Source of the DNA: a virus
Length of the DNA: 64,000 bases
IMG/VR virus record: IMGVR_UViG_3300033149_003588
Coordinates: 80,799 to 144,798 of that record
Reading direction: 5' to 3' (one strand)
The notes beneath the pieces are model-generated. The model saw only the letters and a list, made by a program, of their open reading frames with translations, was not told where the DNA came from and ran no database searches. A program made the translations under genes and the position numbers. Shown one piece after another: positions 28,584 to 37,304 of the stretch (its first letter is position 1; every line of letters begins with the position of its first letter).

Positions 28584-29692
28584 TATCCCTTATCTTCTGA
28601 TACTGATTCTATACCGCTATCCTCAATAATATTAATATCTCCCCTGTCTTTACCTATCATTGTGTATACTCTATTTCTAATAATCTGATAATATTCATCA
28701 TTTTTATGTAGTTCCTCTAAAAATGCATCACGACCATTGGCACCCATCAATTTCTTATTATTATCATCAAGAAGATTGAAATATGAAGATTTTTGTTTTA
28801 TAATACCCGCCCTAATACCGGCCTCAAACGCATCATAATATTTATCAACACCAGATCTAAAATCAACCTTTACCTTGAATCTCGCACCAACAGTTGGAGC
28901 CAATTTATTTTTAGTTATTTGATATTCAGTTTCACATCCTGTATTAATATCATCACCATCATCAGATCCTATTAATGTATGTCTAACAACCTTTAACTGA
29001 TATGAACAATAAAATCTTAGCGCAGTGCCACCAGTAGAATATGTGGGATCACCGAACATCTGATTAGGATTCTTGCGAGTCTGGTTAATAAACATCACAA
29101 CAGTTCCACTATTAGTTATGCCAGGTGTAATTCTCTTTAACCCCTGTGACATTAATTGTGCAAGATGTGCTCTCTTGCCCGGGCCATCGGCCATTGGTGT
29201 TTCTACAATTGCCTTGGGAACCATTGCTGGTACGGAATCGACCACAATTAAAGCAAATTTGCCAGTATCAATTAGCGCCTGCAATATGTCGAAATAATCC
29301 TCACCGTATAGTGGCTTACTGTCAGACCTAACAACGAGTAACTCCTCAACATTAACACCAACATTACTAAAAAATCTAGAACTAGCAGCACCCTCTGCAT
29401 CGAGGAATGCGCATAAACCACCGCGACGTTGAGTTTCCACAATAGCCATTATAGATAACAATGTCTTCCCACTAGCCTCCGGCCCATAAATATCAACAAT
29501 CCTACCGCGAACGAATCCGCCCAATCCTAAGCATCTATCCATAGCTAGTATACCAGTGGGTAGTGTATCTATTTCATAATTAGACATAGCACTAAGCGGA
29601 CCAATAGAATCGGCATACGACTTCAGACTGTCAACTTTTTCTAAATCAAATCGATCTTGATCAAACATGGCCATATTATCTCTCTTACTCAT
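28583..29692 (-). CDS. recA: RecA-family recombinase
   Basis: 369 residues with the full RecA core. Walker A GPEASGKT is at 70-77, the catalytic glutamate segment LDAEGA at 98-103, Walker B ALIVVDSVPAMVP near 147-159, and L2 region MFINQTRKNPNQMFGDP then TGGTALRFYCS. It is close to bacterial RecA in layout rather than T4 UvsX. It carries out strand exchange, probably loaded onto DNA coated by the product of the overlapping upstream gene. The two overlap by eight bases. Confidence 0.93.
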   Translation of the reverse strand: MSKRDNMAMFDQDRFDLEKVDSLKSYADSIGPLSAMSNYEIDTLPTGILAMDRCLGLGGFVRGRIVDIYGPEASGKTLLSIMAIVETQRRGGLCAFLDAEGAASSRFFSNVGVNVEELLVVRSDSKPLYGEDYFDILQALIDTGKFALIVVDSVPAMVPKAIVETPMADGPGKRAHLAQLMSQGLKRITPGITNSGTVVMFINQTRKNPNQMFGDPTYSTGGTALRFYCSYQLKVVRHTLIGSDDGDDINTGCETEYQITKNKLAPTVGARFKVKVDFRSGVDKYYDAFEAGIRAGIIKQKSSYFNLLDDNNKKLMGANGRDAFLEELHKNDEYYQIIRNRVYTMIGKDRGDINIIEDSGIESVSEDKG

Positions 29693-30824
29693 TGTTTTCT
29701 TCTGCCATATACTTGATATTTAGGTGTTCAATAAATGACCGTATATTCGGAGCTGACCACGAGCCAGGACTATCGGGTTTAGATTCATTCTTGTCTTTAC
29801 CAAATTCGCGGAATTCCCCCGCCAAATCTACTGCATTCGCTTTCTTATCGAGAACGATACGCCTAATCAACTCATCTAATTCATTTTGCAATGCAGTAGT
29901 ATCCTCTTCGTCACGTAAATCACTTTCAGGTGACGGTTCGCCCAACATAGCGCCGGGAGGTAATAGCTTGTCCGCTAATTTTCTTGCAGCTATCTTCAGG
30001 GGCTTCGGAATTCCAGTAGTCAAAGCCAACACACCAAGAAAGGCTGGATCATGATCAACTATATAACCCAGTGGTTTACCCTGGTAGGGAGGAGAAGTTA
30101 CTATAATCGCAAGATCACCAGTATACTTAACCTCTGTTGGAGATGCTATGCCACCTATAGTAGGATCCATATCCTCACCAGCTATAAAAGCATTTAGCTC
30201 ATCGGGATCCATAACCTGGTTCTTAATTATCTCTATAATAGCCTCTTTATTTGGTATATCTTGTCCTTCTATTAATGATTCGTCAAATGGTGAATCCGCT
30301 AGCGCTATGGCAGTATATTTTACGATATTCTTAGAAGATTTGGCTTTCTCAATCTCAAAATCGAAATTATAAGCATCACCTCTAGCTTCTATATTTTCCT
30401 TGAAAGCAGTAAACAACTGGTTACCCTGATTAAGGATCTCAACACGACCGGTAGCATAATTATAAACCGGAACCATGTGTACCTGTCTTACGGGAAAATC
30501 TCTCCTATCAGAGTTCCTGTTATATTTCTCACGTTCAAGAAGAAAATCCCATAAAGGATCTGTCTTGCCGCAGAGTCCACACATACATGGCTGCCGCCCA
30601 GAAATCTCGACAATATTACATGGCTGGGTTTTATATTTTCTGAGCAATATTTGCTCCGACTGTCCTTCATTTCTCTTGGCCGAAAAAATCTGGTGTGTCC
30701 AGAAACTAACCGGTTGAGTAATTCCAAATTTTTCGTGCAACAATAAGCGAATCCTAAACCTCTTATTATCCTGAAATTCTACATATCCAGCATGTCCATT
30801 ACTACTAACATCGTTCCATCCCAT
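29685..30824 (-). CDS. probable single-stranded DNA-binding protein with zinc motif
   Basis: 379 residues. An N-terminal beta-rich part (GHAGYVEFQDNKRFRIRLLL) is followed by a Cys cluster C69, C80, C82, C85 (QPCMCGLCGKTDPLWDFL), like the zinc-bound OB fold of gp32-type proteins. A barrel core (VPVYNYATGRVEIL...GNQLFTAF) comes next, and the C-terminal region is acidic and disordered. Gene order SSB-RecA-nuclease is common in phages. The acidic tail and zinc cluster are what I see; the SSB function is inferred. AAAGGAG precedes the ATG. Confidence 0.6.
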   Translation of the reverse strand: MGWNDVSSNGHAGYVEFQDNKRFRIRLLLHEKFGITQPVSFWTHQIFSAKRNEGQSEQILLRKYKTQPCNIVEISGRQPCMCGLCGKTDPLWDFLLEREKYNRNSDRRDFPVRQVHMVPVYNYATGRVEILNQGNQLFTAFKENIEARGDAYNFDFEIEKAKSSKNIVKYTAIALADSPFDESLIEGQDIPNKEAIIEIIKNQVMDPDELNAFIAGEDMDPTIGGIASPTEVKYTGDLAIIVTSPPYQGKPLGYIVDHDPAFLGVLALTTGIPKPLKIAARKLADKLLPPGAMLGEPSPESDLRDEEDTTALQNELDELIRRIVLDKKANAVDLAGEFREFGKDKNESKPDSPGSWSAPNIRSFIEHLNIKYMAEENNE

Positions 30825-30836
30825 AATATTTCTCCT

Positions 30837-32102
30837 TTATAATATGTGTGTATTCTTAATCACCTCATTATAACCCTTACCATATCCCATAAGATAGATC
30901 GGTATCTTCTCTGAGGTAATTATGTCAAGAACATCAACGAGTCTATCTATAGAAGAATTAAATTGTTCAATAGTCATATCACCGAGAGGATATGAAGTGT
31001 CCTTGACTCCGAGTAGACTATCAACAAATAATTGACCAGCACCAATTCCAGCGATAATTTCACGCATGTCCGCACACATATCATCACCGATGCTAGGATA
31101 AAAATAATCTAAGAAATTGATGGCCAATATGCTAGGTCTACATATATCACATGCGTAATGAAACTCGTCTCCACTAAATTCGAATACACGTCTAACACGT
31201 TTTGAAACGGTGGTACTCTCAATTACATGCTTGCCAATGCGCTCGCTAATAATGTCCCAGCTAATTTCCTCACCCTTCGATGGGCCAGAATTGCCAGCAA
31301 CTCTGATAGGATACAACCGAGTAACACCCACGATATCTCTAACGGTAAGTGGTGACAATCCTGCCTCCATAAGCCATTGTGCTGGGCCAGTAGAACGACT
31401 GGTGGTATATGGATAATATCCATGGTGAATAGATAACATCATACCCTGTGCACCCTCCAATAATATATTGCCACCAGCACGCTCTACATTATTGAGAAAT
31501 TCACTAACCCTGGTATCACACAAATATGGCTGCAACATATCGATATCTTTAGCGTGACGCATTTTACCCTTACGCTGAATCTTTTCAACCAGTGCGGCGC
31601 CACCACCATGCCTGGTACTACCTATTATATCATTAAGATCGGGCGCATGCTCGGGACAATTACTACATCCATGAAGTCGATCATAATTCTTACATTCTGC
31701 TGGATCTTTACCATTCCGTATCCATGCACAAGCATTTTCTCCACCAGATTCGGCCATCTTGTGACGTAAATCTATAATGGATGCATATGGATCGACAATA
31801 ATGCGCTCATGCGTAGATATACCCTCAGATTCTAACCACTGTATTTCTCTCTTAAATATTTCTAAATCTATTTGAGATCCAGCACCCAACACCAATTTAA
31901 CATCAGGATCAGACATGCCAACACATGGTATAACCTGAAATGCATATTGTTTGGTTCTATCTGGATTCCAAACACTATGACCGGCATTGGGACCACCGGT
32001 ACGCACTATCGCATCGTATGTCCTATCTACTATCAAATGCTCCGCCACTCTACCCTTGCCTTCTGAGCCAAATGCTAGCCCTACTATTATATCGACTGGC
32101 AT
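30837..32102 (-). CDS. purZ: PurZ-like adenylosuccinate synthetase homologue
   Basis: 421 residues, PurA superfamily. Conserved PurA parts: NAGHS with H42, GST at 161-163, EGAQG at 216-220, HHGYYPYTTS, and TTVSKRVRR. The P-loop-like start reads GLAFGSEGKG. The aspartate of PurA (GDEGKG, Asp13 in E. coli, which activates IMP) is Ser13. That Asp-to-Ser change is a hallmark of phage PurZ, which joins aspartate to dGMP on the way to 2-aminoadenine (Z). An insertion holds C125, C137, C146, C149, perhaps a zinc site. AAGGAG precedes the ATG. No DatZ, MazZ or DpoZ is seen in this window, so the Z-genome role is a strong hypothesis rather than proven. Confidence 0.8.
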   Translation of the reverse strand: MPVDIIVGLAFGSEGKGRVAEHLIVDRTYDAIVRTGGPNAGHSVWNPDRTKQYAFQVIPCVGMSDPDVKLVLGAGSQIDLEIFKREIQWLESEGISTHERIIVDPYASIIDLRHKMAESGGENACAWIRNGKDPAECKNYDRLHGCSNCPEHAPDLNDIIGSTRHGGGAALVEKIQRKGKMRHAKDIDMLQPYLCDTRVSEFLNNVERAGGNILLEGAQGMMLSIHHGYYPYTTSRSTGPAQWLMEAGLSPLTVRDIVGVTRLYPIRVAGNSGPSKGEEISWDIISERIGKHVIESTTVSKRVRRVFEFSGDEFHYACDICRPSILAINFLDYFYPSIGDDMCADMREIIAGIGAGQLFVDSLLGVKDTSYPLGDMTIEQFNSSIDRLVDVLDIITSEKIPIYLMGYGKGYNEVIKNTHIL

Positions 32103-32111
32103 AATATCTCC

Positions 32112-32294
32112 TTATTTATCTTGATTTAAGTGTGCTTTTAGTATTATCCTCTTAAGACGCTCATCAATAATCGTTATTTCCTTGGGTGAGGACAAAATAG
32201 ATAAGGCAGTATCGACATCACCCTGTCTAATGGCGTGAAACTCTTGATTCTTTATATCAAGATCATACAACAATATGGCAAACACTCTTTTCAT
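32112..32294 (-). CDS. 60-residue hypothetical protein
   Basis: A short helical protein (VFAILLYDLDIKNQEFHAI...ERLKRIILKAHLNQDK). Its ATG overlaps the TGA of the 52-residue gene upstream (ATGA) and the purZ-like gene follows nine bases later. The tight packing supports translation. Function unknown. Confidence 0.5.
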   Translation of the reverse strand: MKRVFAILLYDLDIKNQEFHAIRQGDVDTALSILSSPKEITIIDERLKRIILKAHLNQDK

Positions 32295-32449
32295 TTCATT
32301 TCTATATAAATAATAGTATCCTGGTAACTTCTTATTTTAACCTGATCTTCAGTTAAATTCGCGTCAACGAGTATATCTCGTATAGCTGTTTGTGCGTCTT
32401 CAGCTTCAATATCATGACGTGCACCATCTAATAATATAATTACTTTCAC
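32291..32449 (-). CDS. 52-residue hypothetical protein
   Basis: GTG start at 32449 with only a weak AAG upstream, nine bases after the preceding TAA. Its stop overlaps the next start as ATGA. The product (KVIILLDGARHDIEAEDAQT then IRDILVDANLTEDQVKIRSY) has alternating strand and helix and good coding character. It fills what would otherwise be a 160-base gap. Function unknown. Confidence 0.5.
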   Translation of the reverse strand: MKVIILLDGARHDIEAEDAQTAIRDILVDANLTEDQVKIRSYQDTIIYIEMK

Positions 32450-32458
32450 CTTATTAAC

Positions 32459-32830
32459 TTAAACTGCGAATCCCGGAATTGGCAATCCTAATTCCTTACA
32501 TTTAGCCCTAATGCCCGATATAAACACCTCAAGATTAGCAAACATATTAACCACGGTATTATGCCTATAATAAAAACTGGGCAAACTAATATAGTCGATA
32601 TGATGTGATGAAATATAATGATCATCATCCGGATTATAATCAGCGGGAAGAACACTCGTGTTGCCATATTGAACCCCGTCTATTATAATATCGGTATCCC
32701 CAACAATCCCGATCTCAAGATCACCAATGATATACATTATAAACGGGTTAGATGTTATAATATATTGCTCCGGAAACATCTTTAATTTATCTATGGGTTC
32801 AATTACTTCTATTTGAACTTTATCTGTCAC
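32459..32830 (-). CDS. hypothetical protein
   Basis: 123 residues, GTG start behind AAGGA at a long spacing. Mixed alpha/beta composition with an acidic middle (YNPDDDHYISSHHIDYISL). It overlaps the upstream gene by 11 bases. No motif recognised. Confidence 0.4.
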   Translation of the reverse strand: MTDKVQIEVIEPIDKLKMFPEQYIITSNPFIMYIIGDLEIGIVGDTDIIIDGVQYGNTSVLPADYNPDDDHYISSHHIDYISLPSFYYRHNTVVNMFANLEVFISGIRAKCKELGLPIPGFAV

Positions 32831-33155
32831 TTAATAATATTTCCTTTTCTACTGGCTTACCATCGATAATGAATTTGACTATTAATAGTGGAAAATCATA
32901 ATGTACTATTGTACCTGGCCCATAAAATGCATGAATATATGTACCACCAACAGAATATGCGTCAGATATAAATCCATTAGTGATATAATACTCTGTTATG
33001 AGTCCCTGTAATTCTGCGCGCTCAATCACGGTTAATTTCTTATTCAACATAGATTCAACAATGGGCCCTACAGTCTCGCTATTAACATTGCCCTCTCTAA
33101 AAACATCTAGAAGATACTTAACCGCTTCATATATGCTATTCCATTTAGACATCAT
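32820..33155 (-). CDS. hypothetical protein
   Basis: 111 residues from ATG 33155; ATG 33167 and 33152 are alternatives, and none has a strong ribosome binding site. Helical N-terminus (WNSIYEAVKYLLDVFREGN), then a beta-rich half (YIHAFYGPGTIVHYDFPLLIVKFIIDGKPVEKEI). Overlaps both neighbours. Function unknown. Confidence 0.4.
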   Translation of the reverse strand: MMSKWNSIYEAVKYLLDVFREGNVNSETVGPIVESMLNKKLTVIERAELQGLITEYYITNGFISDAYSVGGTYIHAFYGPGTIVHYDFPLLIVKFIIDGKPVEKEILLSDR

Positions 33156-33669
33156 TGCAATTCTCATATATAATAATTGGGGCTGAAATATTCTCTCTAT
33201 TTAAAACTCGTATATTGTTAACCCCAGCATTAACAATGGCCGACATGCCTTCATCAAATTCGTCCTCAAATATTATATTATCCATGTCATATGGGTAGTA
33301 TGTACCATGTTGTTTTACTACTATATATACGTGTCCACCAATTAAATCCTTTTGAATATCACACAACATCCCGCGCTTGCGCTCTAAATATATACTATCA
33401 CTATCCAAATAATTATTGACCATCTCAATGTAAAATACTACATGTATATTGAATAATTCTAAAGGGTGATAAGAATAAAAACTCCAATTCCAATTATTCC
33501 AAACTTTCACAGAATAGTCAAAAGTACTATCCGTTGTAAGGCCCATATCATTATAAACATAATTAGTTGTTGTAGAGTCCACGCTATCATAGATATAACT
33601 AGAGGTATTGGTAGTAGCCCAGTGAATATGAGTAATAGTATTGGTATCCCCATTATTAGAACTCATCAT
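33145..33669 (-). CDS. hypothetical protein
   Basis: 174 residues from ATG 33669; an upstream TTG is possible. The N-terminal third is rich in Ser, Thr, Asn and Tyr (SSYIYDSVDSTTTNYVY). The C-terminal part has a compact beta stretch (LIGGHVYIVVKQHGTYYPYD) and an acidic loop. It overlaps both the tandem GroES-like gene and the next gene. Function unknown. Confidence 0.4.
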   Translation of the reverse strand: MMSSNNGDTNTITHIHWATTNTSSYIYDSVDSTTTNYVYNDMGLTTDSTFDYSVKVWNNWNWSFYSYHPLELFNIHVVFYIEMVNNYLDSDSIYLERKRGMLCDIQKDLIGGHVYIVVKQHGTYYPYDMDNIIFEDEFDEGMSAIVNAGVNNIRVLNRENISAPIIIYENCNDV

Positions 33670-34228
33670 GATCTTCAATCGTTGCTAAAATAATATTGCT
33701 ATCTATAATATAGATATTACCCTCAATATGTTGTCCACCACGATGCTCTTCAAATATAATAATGTCACCCTCAGATATTTTAAGTTTAACATCAGGTCCA
33801 ACACTTAATACTCTAGCTATAGGCGTATATTTTCTGGCCAAATATTCTGGTATAAATTCAGAGGTAGATTCTCTCAGGGTTTCAATTATAACCAGTCTGT
33901 GCCGCGCTCTAAGTGTGCCATCAATTATTTGGGAAGCCGGTTTTCGATCGTATACACAACACCATATATTATTTAGTGGAATAACATCATATTTGCCCAA
34001 TCCCCATGCTCCTTCACACCGATGATCATATATTACATGCATATCGGGTACTAAATCGATCTCATTTTCAGAAAATACATTAATAATAGTACCACGTCTA
34101 AATTTGATATTAATATACTGTATTAAATGTTCTGGTATAAAATCACAATCACCATATAATGGTTCGCTCCTAATAATAGCAGAATCAGTAATTAATTTTA
34201 AATTATTAATATCTAAATCATCTAGCAT
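33656..34228 (-). CDS. tandem GroES-like co-chaperonin
   Basis: 190 residues from ATG 34228, behind AGGTGG. The C-terminal half (YTPIARVLSVGPDV, then ISEGDIIIFEEHRGG, then IIDSNIILATIE) follows the GroES pattern 'G.V.AVG.G...V..GD.V.f....G......e..il.e.dIlA.ie'. The N-terminal half shows a weaker copy (IPEHLIQYINIKFRRGTIIN, LVPDMHVIYDHR, YDVIPLNNIWCCVYD). Both halves open with IPE(H/Y)L. It would cap host or phage GroEL to help fold phage proteins, like T4 Gp31. Two fused GroES units are unusual in phages. Confidence 0.6.
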   Translation of the reverse strand: MLDDLDINNLKLITDSAIIRSEPLYGDCDFIPEHLIQYINIKFRRGTIINVFSENEIDLVPDMHVIYDHRCEGAWGLGKYDVIPLNNIWCCVYDRKPASQIIDGTLRARHRLVIIETLRESTSEFIPEYLARKYTPIARVLSVGPDVKLKISEGDIIIFEEHRGGQHIEGNIYIIDSNIILATIEDHDEF

Positions 34229-35387
34229 CACGAACCACCTTATCTATTATGTCAACCAGCTGATTAGTAACAGTTTGAGGCGAAAAATCTGGCAAATTAC
34301 CACTTGAAATAAACCGATTCTCATAGGCATACCGCATAGTTCTCATTAAATCGTGTATAGTACAGTCAAACCATTTCTGCTCACTTCTGTACCATGGAGA
34401 TTCAGGTATATCACAAACAATATCCTCATATGCTGGCACCAAAAGTGAATTAGCCGAATTAACAAAATCTGTGTGTCCACCCTTATTTAATGCTATACAA
34501 GGTGTACCAGATAATATGGCTTCCGCATATGGTAATCCAAATCCTTCGCCATGCGAAGGTAATATAAATATATCACACTCTCTATAAAGATCAAATATCT
34601 CATCTCTATTTAAGAACTTATTTATAAGAATTATGGGCGGATAATCATGTTCATCCCTGGCTAATCCATATTTCACACGAGAAATATATTCATGTATCAC
34701 CCTGGCATCACGAACTGAAGACATTTTTGACAAGTAAGTCTTTAGTACTAATATAACTTTCTCGTCATAGCTAAACTCGGCTAAATATGCCTGTAATAAC
34801 TTTATAGGATTCTTACGTGGGGTCCATTGAAATATAGATAAAAACTTATAATGATCATCATATTGGGAAAGGTCGATAGTAGATGTGCCATTACTAATAT
34901 CGTTAATAGTCACTATGTGTGGTACACAAAAAACCGGGATAGTGCAATCCTTTATAAATACATCACGCGAAAAAGTACAAAATGTTATCATGGCATCCAT
35001 ACCATTAAACCAGTTAACCCATAATCGCGGCAACTTGTCGGTTTCCCATGCAGTCATACCTATATTTATCTTATTCTTCTCGACAAGCGGTTTATTATTG
35101 TGATAGCCATGAAACCACTTGGGAGTGCAATGAACCATAACAACATCATATTCTATATTAGAATTAATATATGGCAGCAGGGTCCTCCCAACATCACCAA
35201 AGGACTCAAGTCTATTCTTTATTGTGGATAGGTCAGGCGGAGCATCATTAAAATTATCGATAAACATAGGAGATATGGTTACTGGAATATCAGTATAAGT
35301 AATGAGCCCGTATAAATAATTCCTGGCGGCCTCGGCATAACCAGTCTCATCGTATATAGGAGCCACATATTTTAATCCATTAATCAT
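34218..35387 (-). CDS. family 4 type glycosyltransferase
   Basis: 389 residues from ATG 35387, behind GAGG; the ATG five codons upstream sits right on an AGGAG and is less likely. GT-B fold. Acceptor-side segments are YVAPIYDETGYAEAARNYLYG and INIGMTAWETDKLP. The donor side has LSIFQWTPRKNP (GT4 'R..G..KN' type) and ILPSHGEGFGLPYAEAILSG with TPCIALNKGG. Target unknown. It overlaps the GroES-like gene by 11 bases, again placing a glycosyltransferase inside the replication-era operon. Confidence 0.8.
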   Translation of the reverse strand: MINGLKYVAPIYDETGYAEAARNYLYGLITYTDIPVTISPMFIDNFNDAPPDLSTIKNRLESFGDVGRTLLPYINSNIEYDVVMVHCTPKWFHGYHNNKPLVEKNKINIGMTAWETDKLPRLWVNWFNGMDAMITFCTFSRDVFIKDCTIPVFCVPHIVTINDISNGTSTIDLSQYDDHYKFLSIFQWTPRKNPIKLLQAYLAEFSYDEKVILVLKTYLSKMSSVRDARVIHEYISRVKYGLARDEHDYPPIILINKFLNRDEIFDLYRECDIFILPSHGEGFGLPYAEAILSGTPCIALNKGGHTDFVNSANSLLVPAYEDIVCDIPESPWYRSEQKWFDCTIHDLMRTMRYAYENRFISSGNLPDFSPQTVTNQLVDIIDKVVRDAR

Positions 35388-35727
35388 GTGTATCCTCGTC
35401 ATCTCCTAATAATTTCTTTTTGTCATGGATATATTTCCTAATATACTTATTGGCATTGCTAGCAATCCTTTGAAGTACCTCATCATCACTGTTGGATATC
35501 AATATGTCAAACTCGACATCATTAACTCCTATTGAAATAACGACATAGTTAGTAAATTCATCTACTGAAAATTCACCATGTCTAGATATAAAATCCATCC
35601 TAACTATATCGACAACAGAAGACAAATAGGATGTCGCATCGGTGTGCTGAGCAATTATCGCTTCTACTAAATCAGGGCGTTGATCAATAAGCCCTTCAAT
35701 GGTAATATCTGTATAGTCATTATCCAT
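35380..35727 (-). CDS. hypothetical protein
   Basis: 115 residues, acidic, alpha/beta. GGGGGA precedes the ATG. The end (KYIRKYIHDKKKLLGDDEDTHD) is highly charged. It overlaps the glycosyltransferase gene by eight bases. No family recognised. Confidence 0.42.
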   Translation of the reverse strand: MDNDYTDITIEGLIDQRPDLVEAIIAQHTDATSYLSSVVDIVRMDFISRHGEFSVDEFTNYVVISIGVNDVEFDILISNSDDEVLQRIASNANKYIRKYIHDKKKLLGDDEDTHD

Positions 35728-35730
35728 ATC

Positions 35731-36282
35731 TTATCCCCCTAATAGTGGGTAATAGTCAGAACGAACCGAAGTAGAACAATAGGGACATCTGATATCTGGT
35801 GAATCTTGTCCTATGGGTATATAAAATATATTTTGACACTCTGGGCACCTAATAGTATCTGCTAAAACAACGATATTGCCATCGACGACTTGGGTATCAC
35901 CATCGGGATATGTAATAATAACATTGTGCCCCTCATACACAGACTGAATAGTCTCTATTATGCTCCTGGCCATTTCTGTTTCATCATCATCAATATCATC
36001 AGCAGACAACCCATTAAGCCAATCAGCTGCGTCTTTTTTAGAATAACCAGATTCTAATAACAAATTAGTTGTAGCTGTTGTAAGTAATTCTACTTGGACA
36101 TCGTTGTATTTCTTAAATTTAAGATAAACATTATATAATCTACCACTAATAATCATATCATAATGTGTAACACGCATCATGGCATCTAACACGAATATAT
36201 CTTTTATCATAGGCGATTTAAGCCCACGATACTTAACATCATATACAGCTTGGGCGATGATCGATATATCGTTGATTTTCAT
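35731..36282 (-). CDS. hypothetical protein with C-terminal zinc ribbon
   Basis: 183 residues from ATG 36282, behind GGGGA. The N-terminal two thirds are helical. Residues about 150-172 form a Cys4 ribbon: CPECQNIFYIPIG then IRCPYC. Such ribbons occur in phage transcription and replication accessory factors. The gene overlaps the upstream one by four bases. Function unknown. Confidence 0.5.
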   Translation of the reverse strand: MKINDISIIAQAVYDVKYRGLKSPMIKDIFVLDAMMRVTHYDMIISGRLYNVYLKFKKYNDVQVELLTTATTNLLLESGYSKKDAADWLNGLSADDIDDDETEMARSIIETIQSVYEGHNVIITYPDGDTQVVDGNIVVLADTIRCPECQNIFYIPIGQDSPDIRCPYCSTSVRSDYYPLLGG

Positions 36283-36650
36283 AATATTTCCCCACAATTT
36301 GCTGCTATTTTATCAGCATATTCATTACACATCTGCCCTATCGTGTATTTTGTCATCGGTATACTATCATCAAATTTAAACACTGTGGTATATGTTACAC
36401 CCTCATAAGAAAAATCTAGTGTTATATTGTCATCCTCTATACTTACTAAAACATAGCCGTGCCTTGTCCTGTATATTCTATTTTTATTGCCTCGCCACTC
36501 TATCCACATAGGGTAAACACCGATGGCAACCTTATCAACAAGCTCTAGTTTATTTAGCCAACTATCAACCATTGTATTTTCATAATATATTATGGGTAGT
36601 ACTGCTGGTTTTTCTATTGGCCCCACAACTAGGCTAGAAACGGGAACCAA
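36279..36650 (-). CDS. hypothetical protein
   Basis: Up to 123 residues. The longest start is TTG at 36650 with no clear ribosome binding site, so the true start may be internal (a GTG about eight codons in, or the ATG of MVDSWLNKL). Beta-rich middle (HGYVLVSIEDDNITLDFSYEG). The 195 bases upstream hold an inverted repeat and no gene. Confidence 0.4.
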   Translation of the reverse strand: MVPVSSLVVGPIEKPAVLPIIYYENTMVDSWLNKLELVDKVAIGVYPMWIEWRGNKNRIYRTRHGYVLVSIEDDNITLDFSYEGVTYTTVFKFDDSIPMTKYTIGQMCNEYADKIAANCGEIL

Positions 36651-36703
36651 TCATAATTATGTTGTGAATTCCCGATACACATAAGGTGGTATAACCAGCA
36701 GGT

Positions 36704-36753
36704 CGATAAAATACCCCCAAATTGTGACCACCAGTGTGGCCCTGATTTTATCG
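36704..36753 (-). promoter_or_regulatory. nested inverted repeat in intergenic region
   Basis: A perfect 9-base inverted repeat (CGATAAAAT at 36704-36712, ATTTTATCG at 36745-36753) encloses a second small stem (CCAC/GTGG around CAGT at 36728-36739). It lies in a gene-free stretch between 36651 and 36845, upstream of the 36279-36650 gene. There is no U-run on either side, so it is more likely an RNA structure or operator than a terminator. Confidence 0.4.
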
Positions 36754-36845
36754 GCGTACTACCCATTTCAATGAACATCAATTTATCGACAAATAAAAAG
36801 CATCGATCAAAATATAAAACAATTCATCCATTTTATATAATATAA

Positions 36846-37247
36846 CTAGTCACCTCGCTCTATTTTATAATTATAATTACTGTGCGATGTCACCATCGTC
36901 TCAATTATCGCATCTCTATTAACATCCCCATATTTAATGGTAAAGCATTTTAAACATGATTCTGCATCCCAATCATTTGAAGCACAACATATGGCAATAG
37001 CTAAAGAATCTGATCTTAATAATACCGTCTCCTTAAACATATTATAGGTGTAATCATATTTAGATAACATCACAATAAATACATTATCTAAATATGTGGT
37101 ATCTGGTTCTGCACCATCTAAAGTATTAAAATATATCGTTACCGTATCGAGAAGATCAGTATATATTTCAAGGAACACGGAATCTGGTATAATCTCAGCA
37201 CATAGGGCAGGGCACAGCATAATCATTAATAAAATAAATAATATCAT
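36846..37247 (-). CDS. exported hypothetical protein
   Basis: 133 residues from ATG 37247 (ATG 37250 adjacent), behind AGGAG; an upstream ATG at 37277 lacks a ribosome binding site. The signal peptide ILFILLMIMLCPALCAE has a likely AxA-type cleavage. The mature part has DT/DS pairs and cysteines (ICCASN, ESCLKCF), like the exported island at 11.4-17.9 kb. Function unknown. Confidence 0.5.
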   Translation of the reverse strand: MILFILLMIMLCPALCAEIIPDSVFLEIYTDLLDTVTIYFNTLDGAEPDTTYLDNVFIVMLSKYDYTYNMFKETVLLRSDSLAIAICCASNDWDAESCLKCFTIKYGDVNRDAIIETMVTSHSNYNYKIERGD

Positions 37248-37304
37248 CATCTCTCCTGGGGCTATATATCTACTCATGTGTCTTTATATTCGCTAACCTC
37301 ATCA

